Source: Owenia fusiformis (Eukaryota; Annelida; Polychaeta; Sabellida; Oweniidae). From it: a DNA stretch of 64,000 bases. A program made the translations under genes and the position numbers. Positions 22,770 to 34,506 of the stretch are shown one piece after another. Position 1 is the first letter of the stretch; each line of letters begins with the position of its first letter. Location of the stretch: assembly GCA_903813345.2 (NCBI GenBank), contig CAIIXF020000012.1, positions 33,926,572 to 33,990,571 on the forward strand, in the 5' to 3' direction. The notes beneath the pieces are model-generated. The model had not been told where the DNA came from. It did no database searches and saw nothing but the letters and a program-made list of their open reading frames with translations.

Positions 22770-23739
22770 TAAGTGGAATCTTTCCAATTACCAAATATAG
22801 CATTATTATTGTTTTTGACACTGTGGATTAAAAAAACACACATTCAAAATGATTCAATTAAAACCTAGCCAGTTTGTTCATTGAATCCATTAAGAACGTC
22901 TACTAATCCACATGATACATCATAATTAAATTGCTTTTTAAAACGGATATTTCATACCATAACCCCAAAAATATTATAAAACGCATTGTATTTTACTTCA
23001 CACAGACATATTTGTGTACATGAAATAATTATATTACTTGAAATTTTTATTCCCAATTATAAGGTCAACCTATGGCAAATTATACATACCTTCTCACAGC
23101 TATGAGCGAGATGATAAAACTGGTCGAGTGAACTCGTTTGAGTTATCTATTCTCCGTAAAAATATCAGAGAATGTGTGTTTATAGCGTAGCTTTGGTTTT
23201 GTAAATCAATGAAGTATGATATACACGGATGAGTAAATATAGATTATTTAAACAGAAGTGCAAAATTCTTCCATTGAAAAGTACAGAGGCGAGCACCCAC
23301 GATACATTGCATATAAATGTCTGCATCCACATAGATCGACTAGCCACAGTGTTAAATGTGCGATTGTCCCTAAAGAATTAAACAGACATATACAATTAAA
23401 TATAAAATATAAAACAGTATATTGTGGCGTTTATAAGCCCAAATAAAGATCTACATTAAATTTCAAGTATGAATGTTAAAATACTACTATGTTAATATCT
23501 CTCTCAAAACTCAACTCAAAAGTCCATATAAATTAATAATTATCACTTATGAAACAATATCCAGAGTCCATATAACTAAAGTTTATGATCACTATATACA
23601 CTGTTGTATCTCCAATATTAAAAGTTCATATATGTTGTAACACTTCTAAGTTTCGTATTGTACTTGTAACTTGAACCTGGAATAGTAAGCGGACACAAAA
23701 CAATCTAAGTCCAAATATCTGTTGTGTAAACTCCTAAGT

Positions 23740-24560
23740 CCTGGATCCTTTTCAAGGTGTAGTATAATTAAACTTTGATGATGTGAAATCATCAAGTCAA
23801 CTATCGGCTCGGTAAATGTCTCCTGGATCCTAAGTCAAACTATTGCTCTGTAAACGGCTATCTCCTGGATCCTCTTCATTGTATTATAATATAATTCAGC
23901 TTTGATAATGTGAAATCATCAAGTCAACTATCGGCTCGGTAAATGGCAATCTTCTGGATCCTCTTCAATGTTGTAGTATAATTCAACTTTGATTAGGTGA
24001 TTAAATAATCCAAGTCAAACTATCGGCTCTGCAACTGGCTATCTCCTGGATCCTCCTCTCTATGTGTTGAAGTATAATTCAACTTTGATTATGTGAAATA
24101 ATCTAAGTCAAACTATCGGCTCTGTAAATTGTTATCTCCCGGATCCTTCTCTCTGTGTTGTCAGTAGTATAATTCAACTTTGATTATGTGAAATATTCTA
24201 AGTCAAACGATCAGCTCTATAAACGGCTATCACATGGATCCTCCTCAATGTATATGTATATTCTAACATCAATGACCCAAAATCATCAAAGTCAAAATAT
24301 CTCGTTGAATAAACTGCTAAGTCCTGGAACCTCTTCTCTGTAGATGTATATTCTAACTTCAATGACCCAAAATCATTAAAGTCAAAATATCTCGTTGAAT
24401 AAACTGCTAAGTCCTGGAACCTCTTCTCTGTAGATGTATATTCTAACTTCAATGACCCAAAATCATTAAAGTCAAAATATCTCGTTGAATAAACTGCTAA
24501 GTCCCAGAACCTCTTCTCTGTAGATGTATAAGTCAAACTATCACAATCTTCAAACTACCA
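23740..24560. repeat. Tandem array of about 90-bp units
   Basis: Diverged units with CTCCTGGATCCTCTTCA, then ATAATTCAACTTTGAT, then AAGTCAAACTATCGGCTC occur through about 24240. They are followed by three very similar 90-bp units starting at 24261, 24351 and 24441. A 112-codon - strand frame runs through the uniform part only because the unit length is a multiple of three. Confidence 0.85.
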
Positions 24561-25002
24561 AGTCCAAGGACGTCTAATACACGGCATCAACTGCTAAGTC
24601 CATGTAGCCTACTTCCTTCACAATTAAATAACAAGGCTACCTACAAATATAGCATGCACACATTTAATGTATCGAATAGAAATGCAAATTAAAGTATGTC
24701 CAGTAAAAGAAAATGCTATATGTCCAATACAAGAAAATACATTTCACTTTTTGTGATTTTGTAACATTGGGTCTATGGGGAATCAACCCGAACAAGAACT
24801 CACAATTTCAAAGAATATTAAATTTTCAAAGTTGATAAACAATTTTCAAAACCATATTTTTAGATGTATATTTACATGTAGATTTCAAATATGACATCAC
24901 TTTGACTGAATTTTGAATATTTAATAACGTTAATCAAGATCATTTCTACTCGCATCTAGTCCATTATAACTTTTAAAGGCTAGACACAACGCAATAGGCA
25001 TT
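24561..25002. other. Intergenic, no gene recognised
   Basis: AT-rich sequence with no supported gene or clear repeat. It runs up to the TTTATTTATTTATTTAT tail of the minus-strand LINE. Confidence 0.4.
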
Positions 25003-25990
25003 ATTTATTTATTTATTTATATAAAATAGATGTTCATGGGGTAATATAGTAAATACAAGAGAGCATATTCAAGTGCTAATCACCATTTTGGCATTATAAG
25101 CACTCTAGCCAAGCGGGGAAAAATATGAAGAGGGGTGGAAGGGGGGGGGGGGGGTCTGAGCTGGGCTGGGACTGGGGGAAATACAGGGCAGAGGGACAAT
25201 GTTATTTATATTTGCAAGACAAGACAGGGTACAATAGGTTCTAAGATGGTCTTGTTCAGTCTTGTTCAATATGGGGTAAGCCATCTCTTGATAAAGGCGG
25301 AAGTCAGAGTAAAGATTTTTGTGTTTTCATCCTAACTAAAATTACTATTGCCAAAGGCTAGGTATTCTAAAAGTGTAGATTGGTTAGTGGGGATCAAAGG
25401 AGTTTCAGTATAGAGAGTGTTGAAAAAGATGGTTCTTGCATTTTCATTCAGAGGGCAGTGACAAAATAAGTGTTTTGGAGTTTAGGGTAGACCACAAGAA
25501 CAATTGGGAGAGCTGATGAAGGTATAATTGTGGGCAAAGAGTTGAGCCCTGAAGAGCAGGTCTACCCTTAACCTATTAATAAGTGTTTCTTCATTTCTAG
25601 AAATATTTAGCTTTGAGGTAGGGATTATGTTTATGTCAAGGTTGGGAAGGTGCTTGCGATTGTTGTTCTTAAAGGCAATGAGGGTTTTACTTGTTTGAAT
25701 ATTCTTTGGTACAGATAGCCAATGGGAGATTGCATTTGGTATGCAGGAGTTCAGGTATTTAGTAGTGGCATGGTTGGGTAGCCTAAAGGGGCGAGTATGT
25801 CGTAGTTCTCTTTGAGTATCACATCGAAACTTATCGAAAATATCGTTTATGTATGGTGGAGATGTACCTTTACTAACGTTGAATATGAAGTTGTTAATTT
25901 GGAGTTTTCGTCTAGTTTCTAGGCTTGGCCAATTTAATATGTTAAGAACTTTAGTTATGCTGGTTCCTGGTAGACAACCTGAATAGATAA
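25003..25990 (-). mobile_element. 5'-truncated LINE fragment, minus strand
   Basis: Read on the minus strand, a reverse-transcriptase C-terminal frame (25990 to 25332) is followed by a 3' UTR with C-rich runs and an AAATAAATAAATAAATA tail ending near 25003. The 5' truncation and simple 3' tail are typical of target-primed LINE insertion. The coding part shares a layout with the LINE at 58346-59988, so both probably belong to one clade. Confidence 0.75.
25332..25990 (-). pseudogene. LINE ORF2 C-terminal region (broken)
   Basis: The frame covers the region after the RT active site. It begins near QCALIYSGCLPGTSITKV, runs through a basic stretch, and ends with a zinc-knuckle-like block, CSCG then HLFCHCPL, before a natural stop at 25332-25334. 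One in-frame TAA at 25482-25484 lies inside that block, so the copy is dead. The RT catalytic core is missing by 5' truncation. The C-CG...H-C arrangement is characteristic of the C-terminus of many invertebrate non-LTR retrotransposons. The same block appears at the end of the frame near 59550-59610. Confidence 0.7.
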
Positions 25991-26948
25991 GAGCACATTG
26001 ATAGTAGGCACTAATTATTAATTACTGATCAATAACTGACTTACTGATTATCGAGACCGATTAAACTTCAAAGGGCTTATTACAAATGACACGGCTGGAA
26101 TATAATCTCTTGTCTAAATAAAATCAAAGCTTTGATATAATTTCGAATATTTTGTCATTATGATGAAAAGTTGGATGTAATTTAGATGCGAAACATGAAA
26201 AGAAATATAATTCAAGTTAGGCAACTTTTAGAGAAAATATTTGTATATTCTGAACCGTCAAGAACGGCAATCATTTGAAACTTGCCATGATTAAGCTTTA
26301 GTCATTATTTTTTCTTGGTGATACATGTATGTCTCGCATGACAAGAATAAATATGAGTACATTCAAGTAACATGTCTTATCATGTCCCCCCCATCCGTTC
26401 ATTCCTCCCTCCGTTCAATTATAATTTGTTTGTATTATCTTTTTTTGAAACGTATGGAAACTAACTTTAAAAAGCCAATTTAGGCAATAATATCATTAGA
26501 ATTGTGATAATAACGTCCCTTCTACCTTTTATTACAGATCGTGTAGACAATTGTTGCCTGATTTATAGCGAAAGCATTGACTTTTGCACGTTGGTGACGA
26601 TGCGGCTTTTCTAATATCATATATTTTATCATATCATATCTTAGAAGCGTATAAGTTCAAAAAATACTGGAAGTCCTAACACATTTTGCCATGTACTGCG
26701 CCTATTCATTTGGCAATTCAGTTGTAAACTTTCTCTTGAAAAAATATTTGTTTATAGGCCTGTGATATAGCAGTGCGCAGTAAGAACTACTTAAATTCGA
26801 TCACGTGGTGTAAGGGGAATATTTTCAGTGGTTTTGACTGCCACGTTTTAAAATCTTTACGGCCCAATCCATCTCTCACAGTTGAAATAATGTCGACTCT
26901 CAAAAGGTGAGTGCGAGTCGATCACCTGTTACTTTTAGATATTCAATT
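25991..26948. other. Intergenic, no gene recognised
   Basis: AT-rich with no frame of note on either strand and no clear repeat. The right edge abuts the first ACACCCCAG element. Confidence 0.4.
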
Positions 26949-27430
26949 ACACCCCAGTCACATTTCCTACGGCGACCTTGCGGTCTATCATTTCTGCGGC
27001 CAGTAACATTTCTACGCTCGCCGTGGAATTTCTGCGCTTTCATACTTTTGCAGTCACATTCCCCACGGCAGCCGCACGGTGAATTTTAAATTTCTGTTAA
27101 TAAATAATACTTTTTTCATTTTATTTACATCGGGACAATTTATAAATGTTATTCATAGTAATATCAAATGAAAAGTGATCGTGAAACATTGACAAATAAT
27201 GATTCAATCTTGTTGAGCCAGTTGATTTCTACGGGGACCTCAGAAATGAACAAATATTATAACTCCGAGTTATAATTTCTCCGGTGACACTGCAGCCTGT
27301 AAAAAACTGGATTCGCCGTACGGAGGCCGCAAGGCGAGCGTAGTTTTTCTACGCGCGCCGCAGAAATACACTGATTTAATTGATCTGCGGTCAACGCACG
27401 CCCTCCGTACGACAAATGTGACTGGGGTGT
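26949..27430. mobile_element. ACACCCCAGTCACATTT-ended element, copy 1 (tandem with copy 2)
   Basis: ACACCCCAGTCACATTTCC at the left pairs with AAATGTGACTGGGGTGT at the right. The element is about 482 bp, with GC-rich ends (CTACGCTCGCC, CGCAAGGCGAGCGTAG) and an AT-rich middle. Copy 2 begins two bases after it ends, in the same orientation. Confidence 0.85.
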
Positions 27431-27431
27431 A

Positions 27432-27923
27432 ACACCCCAGTCACATTTTCTACGGCGACCCTGCGGTCTATCATTTCTGCGGCCAGTAACATTTCTACGC
27501 TCGCCGTGGAATTTCTGCGCTTTCATAATTTTGCAGTCACATTTCCCACGGCAGCCGCACGGTGAATTTTAAATTTCTGTTGATAAATAATACTTTTTTT
27601 CATTTTATTTACATCGGGACAACTTATAAATGTTATTCATAGTGCTAGGATGTAATATCAAATGAAAAGTGATCGTGAAACATCGACAAATAATGATTCA
27701 ATCTTGTTGAGCCAGTTGATTTCTACGGCGACCTCAGAAATGAACAAAAATTATAACTCCGAGTTATAATTTCTACGCCTTCCCTGCGGCCTGTAAAAAT
27801 CTGCATACGCCGTATGGAGGTCGCAAGGCGAGCGTAGTTTTTCTACGCTCGCCGCAGAAATTCACCGATTTAATCGATCTGCGGTCGACTTGCGGCCGTC
27901 GTCCGACAAATGTGACTGGGGTG
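27432..27923. mobile_element. ACACCCCAGTCACATTT-ended element, copy 2
   Basis: Same ends and internal order as the copy at 26949-27430. The last base of the right end is changed (GGGGTGG in place of GGGGTGT). A head-to-tail pair sharing almost no spacer suggests either insertion next to an existing copy or a local duplication. Confidence 0.85.
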
Positions 27924-28762
27924 GTAGCTACCGTATATTCACCTTCCCTCAAGTCAGCTCATGAATTTTATAATTAGCAAACTAGAAATCTCTTACGTCA
28001 GAGTAGAGCAGATCTTAACACATTAGAAGTTAATGTAAATCGTGACGGAAACGGGTTAATTCTATTGTCAAATTATGTTGAGTAGTTATAATATTAATGA
28101 TAAATGTCATGGAATTTAATAATTATACTCACATCTATATTCCCCCTTCTTGTTAGACTCCAGATTGAAAATCTGGAGTCTATTGTTTTTGCCTGTTTTA
28201 TTTTTATTTTTATTAGACTCCAGATTGAAAATCTGGAGTCTATTGTTTTTGCCAGTATTCTTATTAGACTCCAGATGTAAATCTGGAGTCTATTGTTTTC
28301 GTCAGTATTCTTCTTTATTATTCTTTATTATTCTTTCCCAGTTTTCTCGATAACCATAACGCTTCCAATAAATATTCACTTATTCCAAATAAGTGTTTTT
28401 ATGAACATAGCTTCTTGTTTATTATCACAGTCACATTCTTCATTTCTTAAAGCAGAGACGTACACAGCAGAAGAACACTTCAAATATATTTTCTGTGTTA
28501 ATACAAGTTTATGAAATAATATTATTAATACTATACTAGTATTCACACTTTATCAGTTTATATTGCTATATTTGGAAATATTACATATATAAATAAATTT
28601 TATATATGTTGTGGAACTGTTAACAATATATATTGTTCGCCCTACATTTGGACACTTCGGGATAACCGTAAGGATTTGGACTACGTCTACCGTCATTCGG
28701 TGAGTGTAGTGATTTAATAACTTTGATTACGTATATAATAGTATATATGTACAAATACAACC

Positions 28763-29249
28763 ATGAGTAAAATACCCGTTTTGATATTTGGACACTCATT
28801 AATACACTGGCTCAACATTTATCAAATGAAATGTAAAAACAATCTGGGACTATCTTTAACCCAATTTGACTTGATTTTTCGTGGTATTAGAGGTGGAACA
28901 TTTGAGTGGTCTCCTAAATCACGATCCAGATTTCAGAAGAAAAGTTTAGTCGCCTATTTAACAGATATGATGGTAAAATCGGACCCTCGTATAGTTTACT
29001 TACAATTAGGTGGAAATGACTTGGATAATCCCAACTTTAACATTGAAAAAATATTCACGGCAATCAAAAGTTTCGCCGAATTTATTGCAGAAGGTAAAGG
29101 TCGTTTGCGTTGGTCACGTATTTAAGAGATTAAAACCACGCATTGGTTTCGACGATTATGAAAGAGCACGCTTGGCCCTTAACTTCCCTAACGTGCTGCT
29201 TATGGCGGCTTATACATTATGTGCCACTTTTGGTAGCAATGTCTTTTAA
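28763..29249 (+). pseudogene. SGNH/GDSL-hydrolase-like fragment, frameshifted
   Basis: The first 111 codons contain block I (FGHSL, Ser12), a block II glycine region (RGIRGG, 41-45) and block III (LGGND, Asn85), in the right order and spacing for an SGNH hydrolase. After about residue 111 the coding trace continues in the +1 frame (CVGHVFKRLKP, then FDDYERAR) and fades by 29249. The C-terminal DxxH block is not visible. SGNH domains of this type are carried by DIRS/Ngaro-type and some LINE retroelements and are also found in stand-alone genes. Here the fragment lies inside a Helitron-like repeat, so I infer a captured piece of a retroelement or host gene. Activity is not expected. Confidence 0.55.
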
Positions 29250-29689
29250 TATATGCTGCTTATGGCGGCTTACGCAGTTATGTACGCAAAATATTACTGT
29301 AGTATATGAGATATGAACTCATGATCTGAATAGTTATGTCTTGGATGTTTTTCATGAATGATATGACTTATATCGTACAATGAACTTGATTGGCCTTTTC
29401 AGTTATAATGGCAGTGAGTGGGTTAACATTTGGAGTTTTACTTTGTGCATACTTTTGCTCACATTTATTAAGGTTCTGGGGATTTCGAATTGAAATTGTT
29501 TATGGGTTTCCTTGTTTAGACCCAACTTGCATAATTATGTATAGCGTCTTGTTGCACTTATGATGTGCAAAATAAAATATTGTCAGCAACATATGCTTTC
29601 TTGTGTTATCATCTTTATGCAACGAGCAAGTACCTAACAGCAATCTGAGCGACTGAATCATAAAGATAATTATTCAGTCAATTTATGTC

Positions 29690-31900
29690 TAGTATCTAGT
29701 TCCTCGGAAATTGGGTCAAATTTTTATCTAGGTCAAAGGTCAAGAACTAGGTCAAATCTTACATTTTCAACATTCTGTCATTTATCTTCGTCGTTGTTTA
29801 TCGTAACTCCTAAATCTTTTATTCATCATGTAGCTTAAAAAAAGCCAAAGCAAAGACATGACATTAGATTTTTGATTACCTTACCGATTTTGAAATATGG
29901 CGTCCAGAAAGTAGGTCAAAATGAAAAGTTCTCTGAGTTATGGATTAAAGGTAGAATTTACTCAGGAATTCGAATCTGCAAACCAAATTTCGATCCGACT
30001 TCCGGTTCGAAAGTTATGGTGTTTTGAAATTTCGGGAAAAATCGATCTGATGGTATCCTGATAGAGTCGATAGTAGCGAAGAAAATATTGAAAAATGCAC
30101 CCATCCTTCCTTCCTTTCCTGTCTGATCCTATCCTTCCTATCTACCCTTCCTTCCTATCCTATCCTTCCTTCCTATTCTATCCTATCGTATCCTTCTTTC
30201 CTATTCTATCCTATCGTTCCGTCCTATTCTTTCCTATCCCTTCTATCTATCCTTCCTTCTCATCATTTCCTTCCTATCCTTCATAACCTATCCTATCCTT
30301 CTTTCTTATCCTATCCTATCATTCCTTCCTATTCTATCCTATTTTTCCTCCCTTTTCAATCCACCCATCCATCTTTTTCTGGATGACTCAGCTTATTTTT
30401 GATGACTCGGCTTATTCTGGATGACTCGGCTTATTCTGTATGACTGGGCTTAAAAAAGTCTAGATCTGGAGTCTGAAATTGAACTTGTTCAATTTCCAAA
30501 GTCTAGTTATTTTTCTCTACACGTTTTCTCCTTAACTAGAAGACATTGAGTCAAGTCCTTTATATGGTCAATTTAGGTCCAGTATCTAGTTTCTCGGAAA
30601 TTTGGTCAATTTTTTATCTAGGTCAAAGGTCAAGAACTAGGTCAAATCTTACATTTTTAACATTCTATCAATTATCTTCGTCGTAATTTATCGAAACGTC
30701 TTTGTCTTTTTTTCATCATGTAGCTTAGAAAAAGCCCTTTCATAATGTTCCTGTTTTTTTTAATTACTCTTACCAATTTTGAAATATGGCGTCCAGAAAG
30801 TAGGTCAAAACAAAAGTTCTCCAAATTCAGGGTATGAGTTATGAATTAGGGGTAGAATTTTGTCAGAAATCTGAATCTGCAAACCAAATTTCGATCCTGG
30901 TTCGGAAGTTATGTCGTTTTAAAAGCTCAAAAATCGCTGCCCATGTTAAGTCAATGGGAAAAAAGATTTTTTTAAAGTGAAGAATACAAAATATAGACTG
31001 AGTTCAGCTTAATTTAATGAAAGCTTTTAAAAGAAGGGGACCTAAAAAGCCATCTAGCTTCAAAATTTGGACACCAACATGCCTAGGTCAAAATCTAGGT
31101 CAAATCCAAAGGTTTTCCTTATTTTTGCGATTCTGACACTACACTTCAATAATATTCTTCGAAATTGTGTATACATGTAGCCAAGAGTGTGCTAATAGTG
31201 GTAGCCTTTTGCCGTCAGAAAGTATTTTGATCCACTTTTGAGATATGGTGTCCAAAAAGTAGGTCAAAATAAAAAGTTCTCCAAATTTAACGTATGAGCT
31301 ATAAATATAAATTTTCCCAGGAATCCGAATCTGCAAACCAAATTTCAATCCGACTTACTGTTCGGAAGTTATGGCGTTTTGAACGCTCAAAAATCACTAA
31401 ATTTGGTGCCTCATGTTATGTCAATGAGAAAAAATATATAAACTGATATAAACTGAGTACAGCTTAACATTCTGAAAGCCTTTAAAAGAAGGGGACCTCG
31501 AAGGCTATCTAGCTTTAAAATTTGGACACCAAAATGCCTAGGTCAAAATCTAGGTCAAATTCAAAGTTTTTCCTTATTTCTGCGATTCTGACATTACACT
31601 TAAATGATTTGCTTCAAAATGTTGTGTACAGGTAGCAAAGAGTGTGCTTATAGTGTTAGCCTTCTGCCGTCATAAAGTATTTTGACGCACTTTTGAGATA
31701 TGGTGTCTGAAAAGTAGGTCAAAATAAAAAGTTCTCCAAATTTAACGTATGAGTTATGAATTTAGGGTAGAATTTTCTCAGGAATCAGAATCTTTAAACC
31801 AAATTTCGATCCTACTTCTAATTAGATAGTTATAGCGGTTTGAAGTCTCAAAAAGTCGATATGATGATATCCCCATGTTAAGCCAATGGAGTCGAAGATA
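29690..31900. repeat. Diverged tandem units with AGGTCAAAGGTCAAGAACTA blocks
   Basis: Blocks with GTCAAGAACTAGGTCAAATC occur near 29745 and 30635. Blocks with ATATGGCGTCCAGAAAGTAG occur near 29895 and 30785, with diverged forms near 31245 and 31695. Each is followed by CAAACCAAATTTCGATCC-like and GGAAGTTATGGCG-like text. They form the body of the Helitron-like units. No open frame runs through them. Confidence 0.7.
30095..30360. repeat. CTATC/CTTCC microsatellite
   Basis: An irregular run of CCTATCCTTC-type words on the + strand. It lies inside the first Helitron-like unit, upstream of the GATGACTCGGCTTA repeats. Central microsatellites are common in short Helentron derivatives of insects and molluscs. 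Confidence 0.8.
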
Positions 31901-32047
31901 ACATTCTTAAGAGTTGTCTTAATGTCTATATTCTAGCTGACTCAGCTTTTTCTGAATGACTCAGCTTACAAGTATTTGGATGACTCAGCTTAAAAAAGTC
32001 TGAAATCTGGAGTCTTAAATTGAACTTGTTCAATTTACATGTCTAGT
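30508..32047. mobile_element. Helitron-like 3' unit, second copy
   Basis: It ends like the first unit. Repeated GATGACTCAGCTTA words are followed by AAATCTGGAGTCT, a hairpin AAATTGAAC/GTTCAATTT, eight bases, and CTAG|T (32043-32047). It has the same AGGTCAAAGG-type body as the first unit but no separate TTAGACTCC left end. It could be a second element that lost its 5' end or a tandem extension. Confidence 0.5.
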
Positions 32048-34504
32048 TATATATATTGTTTTGGGGAATCAAATGTTTCCTGTACATTTTCAAATTACGC
32101 CGACTGTACAAAACCCCATGTTTAGTTCTTGACTGTCAAAATGTCAACACCCCATGGTAATCTTAAGTTCGTGTACTATTTTCTCATGGTGTGAAGAAGG
32201 GGGTACGGCTTAACCTTGAAGAAAAAGTATTTGACTCTCAAATCTGGGCCAAAGGTGCGTTACTTTCACTTACGTTCAGCCACCTATTATACCACATGAA
32301 AATGTTCCTTTTATGTCTGCTGAAGAATTTGACAATGGTTACGTGAGTGATGACTAGTGAGTGGTGATAAGGCCGTTCATGTATGCTTTGAGACAATGTA
32401 CCAGCTGCAGAGTTGCTTGTTTTACAAACGATCGAATATTTGAAGAGACTTATCTCTTGAAAGGCCTATGGGCGTTCTTTTAAATATCAAACTTTTTAGA
32501 GAACTTTCAGGATATTTTGGACGTAGACCTACAAGAGAGAAACTCCGGCAATTCAAGCCCGTAGTCAGAATTTACCTGCAGGGGCGGTTTTACGAAGGAG
32601 GAGCTTTTTGACAGTTTTGGCAAAAAAATCATACGAAAAGTGTTCAGAATGGTGTAAAACTGCATGATTTTGAGAAAATTTCTGGCAGGAGGGGGGGGAG
32701 CCGCCACTCCTTCAGAGCACATTCTCCTTCAAAGCCCTGCTTTGACGTCACTGATGTTCATCGACTACTCAGTGCAGCGGTCAAATGAGTACACTTTGGA
32801 CTTTGGGGAAAGGTGAATAACAAAGAATAAAGTTTCTCAATTCAATGAAGCCATTCAATTCATCAAATATTTTAGTATGTATACATTTTAGCCAAATACG
32901 TTATGAATGTATTCATTTAAAAAGTTCTACAATTGAATCCATTTAGTTTATTCATAAAGTGACGAGCCAAAAAGCAAAATAGAACAGCGCATGTGCAACT
33001 CAAAATCTCAAAAGAGGCTCTTGAAGGTATTCACCACGTTATTTAAATAAAAAACACACATTACAAAAAACACATTATATATCCAGATACTTCTAAATCG
33101 GGAACTTTGGTGAAACAACATTCTTGAGATGACATATATGATTATATGTTTTTAACAAATTAGATTTTATCATTACAGAAGAAGTAAAGAAATTCCCACA
33201 GGACGTTAATGCCCTTTGCGCTTCTTCTTAATCTATTTGCGAAAAATGTATAAAGAAATTTAAAAAGTTTAAAAATGCAATATGGATTCACATTCTGGAA
33301 CAACTGCTGATTAAAGGAGAACTCAATGTTACAACATTATATATCTTATTTTAGAAACATCATATGAGACCAACAGCCAAGAATTTTATTCAAATATTGT
33401 GAAGACATATGGAACATTTAGGTCAGAGAAAAATATGATATAACAGCGAAAAATAATTCAGTAAAAAATAAGGGAAAGAGAGAATAACTAGTTCATCTCG
33501 AAACAGAAAACTGGTTCGTTTGTGCATTAAAAATATTTGTACAGTCAATCATGGCATCAGTCAATGTAAGGGTAAGTACTATAATCTATTGCATACTGTT
33601 ATAACCTATAAGTAAATTGAACATGTTATGCGACAAACTATGTAAATAAGATAGATATAATTCTGAAAATGTTTTTTTCACAGTACAGGAAATAAATATG
33701 ATAAAATTGTTGAAAAATGAAGGAGTATGAAGGGAGAAATATTTTTAGTTTTTTTAAATGAATAATTAATTTTTTGCAGCATGTATTTCCCTCGCCCTAT
33801 GGGCTGTGGGCAATACATACTGCAAAAATCATTGAAAGATGAACAGGTATCGCCCTCCATAGAGTTAAATATTTGGCAATGCTTAATATTGGGATACAAA
33901 GAAATGATAATCCTGCATATATATTTCTTTATTGGGATAATATCTGCACTTCTTACGAATGAAAAAGACCAACCGTGAACTAGTTATATTAGCACATATT
34001 TTGTGAATTCTTCTACGGTTAGAAATCTCCACATTTTTCTCCAAAATCATCTCTTGAAATATTCAATAGAGAGTTTAAGATTAGTGTAAATAGCCCATAT
34101 ATGCATACATATACTATGTATTGGGTAACGTCATAGTATCACATGACAGCAACGTGACATAAATACTATGTTATTGCTCTCTGTGGTATAGTGGCGTAGC
34201 CAGGATTCGATGACCAAGGGTTCTTTGTTTTATGTTATCAACAAAGCCCCCCGCTTCATTGGGGTTCCTCACATGAAATCATTTCTTCAATTATTTTGAC
34301 CACCATGTATGATATGTACAGTGTAAAGAAAAAACTGTTTTTAGGGCTGGACAAAATAAATTAAAGATTTTCTATATTAAAATAGTTTTCGCTGAATCTT
34401 TTACTGAATAGATATCCTGAAATCTGAAGGCAAAATCATACATTTTAATAAAACACTTGTTTAACGAAATCCAAATCAAGAGTTAACAAGGGCAAATCCC
34501 AACA
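32048..34504. other. Intergenic, no gene recognised
   Basis: Long AT-rich stretch. A GGCGTAGCCAGGATT word at about 34192 resembles a dispersed-repeat motif also seen at about 57103 (GGCGTAGCCAGGGGG). Frames at 32507-32722 and 33781-33978 have no recognisable domain. Nothing else is supported. Confidence 0.4.
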
Positions 34505-34506
34505 TA

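Larger units (their letters stand above)
21354..23370. repeat. Inverted repeat flanking a coding remnant
   Basis: About 21360-21480 (ACGTTAAACACCGTGGCTAG through GTGGGTGCTCGCGTAC) recurs inverted at about 23275-23370. The 1.8 kb between the arms contains the coding-looking frame at 21781-22769 and its nested MITE. The arms could be termini of an unclassified transposon. Outer ends and TSD were not resolved. Confidence 0.6.
28153..30507. mobile_element. Helitron/Helentron-like element, first unit
   Basis: The left side has three closely spaced copies of TTAGACTCCAGAT with an adjoining inverted ATCTGGAGTCTA (28153, about 28213 and 28264). The right side shows AGATCTGGAGTCT (inverted relative to the left words), then a perfect hairpin GAAATTGAAC/GTTCAATTTC, nine bases, and CTAG followed by T (30503-30507). 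A hairpin shortly before CTAG|T with no TSD is the Helitron 3' signature. The asymmetric inverted repeat upstream of the hairpin fits Helentron-type ends. No Rep/helicase is present, so the element is non-autonomous, or the left end is misplaced. Confidence 0.5.

Noticed and set aside
24198-24536. 112-codon minus-strand frame with repeated YFDFNDFGSLKLEYTS
   Set aside because: It reads through three 90-bp tandem units; length divisible by three keeps the frame open.
23740-24560. CRISPR-like regular spacing
   Set aside because: Units are contiguous tandem repeats without unique spacers, and the DNA is clearly animal.
30095-30286. 63-codon Pro/Ser/Phe-rich frame
   Set aside because: It is a translation of the CTATC/CTTCC microsatellite.
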